This document shows positions 61,093 through 64,000 of a stretch of 64,000 bases of DNA, piece after piece. Position 1 is the stretch's first letter, and the number at the start of each line of letters is the position of its first letter. A model generated the notes under the pieces. The model saw only the letters and a program-made list of their open reading frames with translations, made no database searches and had not been told where the DNA came from. A program made the translations under genes and the position numbers. This stretch comes from Thermincola ferriacetica (GTDB lineage: Bacteria; Bacillota; Thermincolia; Thermincolales; Thermincolaceae): positions 1 to 64,000 of the forward strand of contig NZ_LGTE01000006.1 in NCBI RefSeq assembly GCF_001263415.1, in the 5' to 3' direction.

Positions 61093-62657
61093 GTAACACC
61101 AAAAGTTTGGCGAAAGCGGCGTCGGTCATCATGGTAGCAACTCTGGTCGGCCGGTTTGTCGGTTTTATCAGGGAAATGGTGATTGCCAACCAGTTCGGTG
61201 CATCTGCCCATACCGACGCTTATGTAGTGGCCTATACTATCCCCAGTATGGTGGCTATGGCCCTGGCGGGAGCCTTTAACGCTGCATTTTTGCCTGTCTT
61301 CAATGATTACCTGGTTTCCAGGGACAGGGGAGAAGCAAATAACCTGGCCAATACAACAATTAACCTGGTGGCGGTTTTTTTTATTACCCTGATTACCGCG
61401 GCTTTTGTTCTAAGCCCTTATATTGTAAAATTGCTTGCGCCGGGTTTTGACCGGGCCAGCCTGGCTTTAACGGCAAAACTGTTCCGCATAATACTGCCGG
61501 CCCTATTGTTTATTGGCTTAATGGGGCTGATTTCGGCTATTTTGAACTCTTACAGGCATTTTTTATTTCCGGCTTTGGGCCCCATGATTACCAGTCTGGT
61601 TACCATCGGGTTTGTCCTGGCTTTAGGGCGCCGCTGGGGGATTGCCAGCCTGGCAGCAGGGACAATGGTGGGTTTTGCCGCGCAATTTCTTTTTCAGCTC
61701 CCGGTGATGTGGAAAAAGGGTTTTCAATACCGCCTGATTATTTCCTGGTCCCACCCGGGTGTAAAGAAAACCCTGTGGCTAATGCTCCCTGTTGTACTGG
61801 GGGTGATTATCGGCCAGGCGCCGGTTTTTGTGGAACGGGGACTGGCTTCAACCCTCGAAGCAGGAAGCATTTCGGCGTTAAACTATGCCAACAGGGTGAT
61901 GCAGCTACCCCTTGGCTTGTTTGTGGCGGCTATTTCCATTCCTGTTTTTCCGGCCCTGTCGGTTTACGCATCAAAAAGGGAATACGGGCTATTAAAAGAA
62001 ACCTTGATTCGCGGGATCAGTCTCTTTTTTCTGATTCTGGTCCCTGCCGCAGTGGGGCTCCTCACACTGAATAAACCTATAATTAAGCTGCTCTTTGAAC
62101 ATGGGGAATTTACGGTTCACAACACGGTAGTCACGGCTAATGCTCTGGCCTATTATGCTTTGGCGATAATTCCGTGGGCCCTAAGAGACATTTTGACCAG
62201 AAGTTTTTATGCCCTGCAGGATACGGTAACTCCTGTGCTTATCGCTGCGGTGGGCGCCATGGCCACTGTCTTATTTGATTTGCTGCTGGTTAAAATTATG
62301 GGCGTTGGGGGCCTGGCTTTGGGATTGGCGTTGGGTTTATCTGTTAATGTTTTGATCTTATATGTTTACCTGAGAAGGAAGTTGGGTGAAATTTTCCCTG
62401 CCCATTGGCTGCTGACTTTAGGTAAGATCATTTCTGCCGGCGCTGTGATGGCATTGGTAACAGCCGTACTTTATAATTTGCTGGGAAGCTATGTCCCGGA
62501 CAGTTCGCGCCAGGGGCTTTTGCTGAAAATTTTACTTGCCGGTGCGGCAGGAGTACTGGTTTACTTTTTCGGTTTGTTACTGCTCAAGGTCAGAGAGATA
62601 GCCGATTTGACAGGGTTGATTATAAAATTAAAAGATAAAATGTTAAAAAGCCGGTAA
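61089..62657 (+). CDS. murJ: Lipid II flippase MurJ family protein
   Basis: A 522-residue MOP-superfamily flippase with about 14 helices, normal MurJ length. Matching motifs: ATLVGRFVGFIREMVIANQFGASAHTDAYVVAYTIPSMVAMALAGAFNAAFLPVF at the N-terminus (described in pieces), LLAPGFD, LNSYRHFLFPALGPMI, ALNYANRVMQLPLGLFVAAISIPVFPALS and LTRSFYALQDTVTPV. It could flip lipid II or a related lipid-linked glycan. Being coupled to a GT4 rather than to mur genes leaves a specialised polymer role open. Confidence 0.93.
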   Translation: MSNTKSLAKAASVIMVATLVGRFVGFIREMVIANQFGASAHTDAYVVAYTIPSMVAMALAGAFNAAFLPVFNDYLVSRDRGEANNLANTTINLVAVFFITLITAAFVLSPYIVKLLAPGFDRASLALTAKLFRIILPALLFIGLMGLISAILNSYRHFLFPALGPMITSLVTIGFVLALGRRWGIASLAAGTMVGFAAQFLFQLPVMWKKGFQYRLIISWSHPGVKKTLWLMLPVVLGVIIGQAPVFVERGLASTLEAGSISALNYANRVMQLPLGLFVAAISIPVFPALSVYASKREYGLLKETLIRGISLFFLILVPAAVGLLTLNKPIIKLLFEHGEFTVHNTVVTANALAYYALAIIPWALRDILTRSFYALQDTVTPVLIAAVGAMATVLFDLLLVKIMGVGGLALGLALGLSVNVLILYVYLRRKLGEIFPAHWLLTLGKIISAGAVMALVTAVLYNLLGSYVPDSSRQGLLLKILLAGAAGVLVYFFGLLLLKVREIADLTGLIIKLKDKMLKSR

Positions 62658-62681
62658 CCGGCATATAAAGGAGGAACCAAA

Positions 62682-63104
62682 ATGTTAGATATTAACCGGA
62701 TTAAAGAGATTTTGCCCCACAGATATCCCTTTCTGTTGGTGGACAGGATTATTGAAATGGATGAAAATAAAGTTGTGGGACAAAAAAATGTAAGCGCTAA
62801 CGAAGAGTATTTTCAGGGGCATTTTCCTAACTACCCGGTTATGCCGGGAGTTTTGATTATCGAGGCATTGGCTCAGACAGGGGCGGTGTACATCCTGTCA
62901 AAGCCTGAATTTAAAGGGAAAATTGCTTTTTTTGCCGGTTTGGATAAGGTGCGTTTTAGAAAACAGGTTGTCCCGGGTGACCAACTGCGGTTGGAGGTAG
63001 AGATGTTAAAGCTGCGTGGCCGGGTAGGCAAGGCTTTTGGCCGGGCATTTGTGGGCGATCAGTTGGTTGCCGAGGCAGAATTAATGTTTGCTATTGGCGA
63101 GTAA
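62682..63104 (+). CDS. fabZ: 3-hydroxyacyl-ACP dehydratase FabZ
   Basis: A 140-residue hot-dog-fold dehydratase of fatty acid synthesis, cytoplasmic. [13 protein letters not shown] carries the catalytic His, and [23 protein letters not shown] carries the catalytic Glu and the helix; [14 protein letters not shown] follows. Full length with a good AGGAGG. It sits 24 bases after murJ and before a wall-polymer initiator. In Gram-negative genomes fabZ lies with lipid A genes; none are seen here, so this is probably the housekeeping or a secondary copy. Confidence 0.94.
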   Translation: MLDINRIKEILPHRYPFLLVDRIIEMDENKVVGQKNVSANEEYFQGHFPNYPVMPGVLIIEALAQTGAVYILSKPEFKGKIAFFAGLDKVRFRKQVVPGDQLRLEVEMLKLRGRVGKAFGRAFVGDQLVAEAELMFAIGE

Positions 63105-63118
63105 TTTTGCGGATAGTA

Positions 63119-63147
63119 GTGACAAATGTCGGTTAATGTGTTAAAAT
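63119..63147 (+). promoter_or_regulatory. Candidate promoter for the TagO/WecA gene
   Basis: GTGACA (63119-63124), 17-base spacer, TAAAAT (63142-63147), about 84 bases before GTG 63231. A shorter TTGGGGAGGGGAG stretch close to the start provides the RBS. Confidence 0.5.
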
Positions 63148-63230
63148 AGGGACAAGTGTGTATTGTTGTTTGCTATTTTAGCATAGAAATATTTCGTAAG
63201 GACGTTGCCCTTGGGGAGGGGAGAGACGAA

Positions 63231-64000
63231 GTGGAGACCAAAGTACTCGGAATCGCAGTCGCTTTCCTGACAACGCTGATAATGACGCCTTTGGTAAGAA
63301 GGTTAGCCTTTAAAATTGGCGCAGTTGATTGCCCCAATGACCGTAAAGTACACTGCAAGCCGATGCCCAGGTTAGGCGGAGTGGCCATTTTTCTTGGCTT
63401 TGTCATAGCTATGCTGGTCACACAGGAAATCAGTAAAATCACACTGGGCCTGGTCATCGGTAGCGCCTTGATAGTTGCTTTAGGAATAATGGACGATATT
63501 TTTGATATTTCACCCCGGTTGAAGCTGTTAGGCCAGATTGTAGCAGCCTTGGTTTTGGTATTATTCGGTATAGAAGTCACTTTTGTCACCAACCCCTTCG
63601 GCGGGGTAGTGAATTTAGGGATATTGAGCATCCCCATTACCTTGTTCTGGATTGTTGGCGTAACCAACGCCGTTAACCTGGTTGACGGTTTAGACGGATT
63701 GGCCGGTGGCGTGGCTACCATAGCTGCTTTCTGCCTGGCTGTAATCGGATGGCTGGAAGGCCAGTACATGGTAGTCCTTCCGGCAATTATCCTGGGCGCC
63801 AGTACTATCGGCTTCCTCAAATACAATTTTCACCCGGCCAAGATTTTTATGGGTGATTCGGGAAGCATGTTTTTGGGCTATATCCTTGCTGCTTTTTCTA
63901 TTATTGGGCTGACCAAGGGCTTTGCCGTTATGTCGGTGTTTGTGCCTATATTCATTATCGGTATCCCCATATTTGATACTGCTTTTGCTATTGTGAGAAG
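63231..64000 (+). CDS. Undecaprenyl-phosphate N-acetylglucosaminyl 1-phosphate transferase (TagO/WecA type), partial
   Basis: The open frame runs off the right edge (256 codons visible of about 320-350). Integral membrane enzyme that starts teichoic-type polymers by putting GlcNAc-1-phosphate on undecaprenyl phosphate. Visible motifs: MPRLGGVAIFLGF, LGIMDDIFDISPRLKLLGQ (first Asp pair), TNAVNLVDGLDGLAGG, FNFHPAKIFMGDSGSMFLGY and FDTAFAIVR at the edge. GTG start behind GGGGAGGGGAG. It would supply the acceptor for the GT26 transferase at 57772. A long open minus-strand frame (63173-63826) overlaps it but is only its shadow. Confidence 0.92.
   Translation, partial: METKVLGIAVAFLTTLIMTPLVRRLAFKIGAVDCPNDRKVHCKPMPRLGGVAIFLGFVIAMLVTQEISKITLGLVIGSALIVALGIMDDIFDISPRLKLLGQIVAALVLVLFGIEVTFVTNPFGGVVNLGILSIPITLFWIVGVTNAVNLVDGLDGLAGGVATIAAFCLAVIGWLEGQYMVVLPAIILGASTIGFLKYNFHPAKIFMGDSGSMFLGYILAAFSIIGLTKGFAVMSVFVPIFIIGIPIFDTAFAIVR

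Noticed and set aside
63173-63826. Long minus-strand open frame of 217 codons
   Set aside because: It lies antisense to the TagO/WecA coding frame, whose membrane and catalytic motifs are clear; the reverse frame is compositionally odd and has no RBS.

Overview
This window comes from the chromosome of a low-to-mid-GC Firmicute, most likely a Clostridia member of the Peptococcaceae type. That placement is an inference. It rests on frequent TTG/GTG starts behind strong GGAGG-type ribosome binding sites, two SLH-domain surface proteins, an LCP ligase, a TagO/WecA-type initiator and a TagA/WecG transferase. Essentially the whole window is an envelope-glycan locus read on the + strand. The only minus-strand genes are a decayed IS21 element at the left edge. 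I see no rRNA, tRNA or CRISPR.

Layout. 1-1260: IS21 remnant (frameshifted istB, istA C-terminus only) and a patch of nested palindromes, followed by a stalk-domain gene fragment. 2035-5773: first sugar-phosphate transferase (initiator) and two GT4-type transferases. 5951-18132: visibly AT-rich cassette with a GT2, a Wzm/Wzt ABC exporter, a methyltransferase/coiled-coil/GT2 fusion, a GT4, and a four-gene tail (tiny membrane protein, kinase-like+methyltransferase protein, membrane phosphatase/sulfatase-fold protein, anchored protein with two GWAF-type domains). 18303-20636: secreted subtilisin with three tandem Ig-like repeats, two of them 329/330 identical. 20840-29365: two rmlD-rmlA-rmlC sets whose rmlA/rmlC copies are almost identical, flanking a metallophosphoesterase, a Wzy/TPR protein and a sugar nucleotidyltransferase. 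29373-33029: second AT-rich cassette (flippase, methyltransferase, GT4). 33022-41370: GT2, three GT4, an O-antigen-ligase-family protein, a PIG-V-like mannosyltransferase and a second initiator.

41472-48277 is a compact six-gene set: UbiA-type phosphoribosyl transferase, AarF/UbiB kinase, DUF362 protein, YbhN-like membrane protein, SDR epimerase and a GT-C transferase. It looks like a polyprenyl-phospho-sugar pathway. 48434-51375: efflux-type adaptor, a TolC-like protein with no visible beta-barrel segments, and a TetR regulator with a candidate operator upstream, but no pump gene. 51511-64000: GDP-mannose pyrophosphorylase, SLH-subtilisin, LCP ligase, TagA/WecG, SLH protein, GT4, MurJ, FabZ and a partial TagO/WecA, i.e. 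wall-polymer and S-layer functions.

Together the genes cover nucleotide-sugar supply (rml, manC), lipid-linked initiation (two polyprenyl sugar-phosphate transferases and TagO), many glycosyltransferases, three export routes (ABC, Wzx/Wzy, YbhN-like) and attachment (LCP, O-antigen-ligase family). The best candidates for undescribed biology are the kinase-like/methyltransferase module at 13979-18132 and the polyprenyl-phosphoribose-like operon at 41472-48277.
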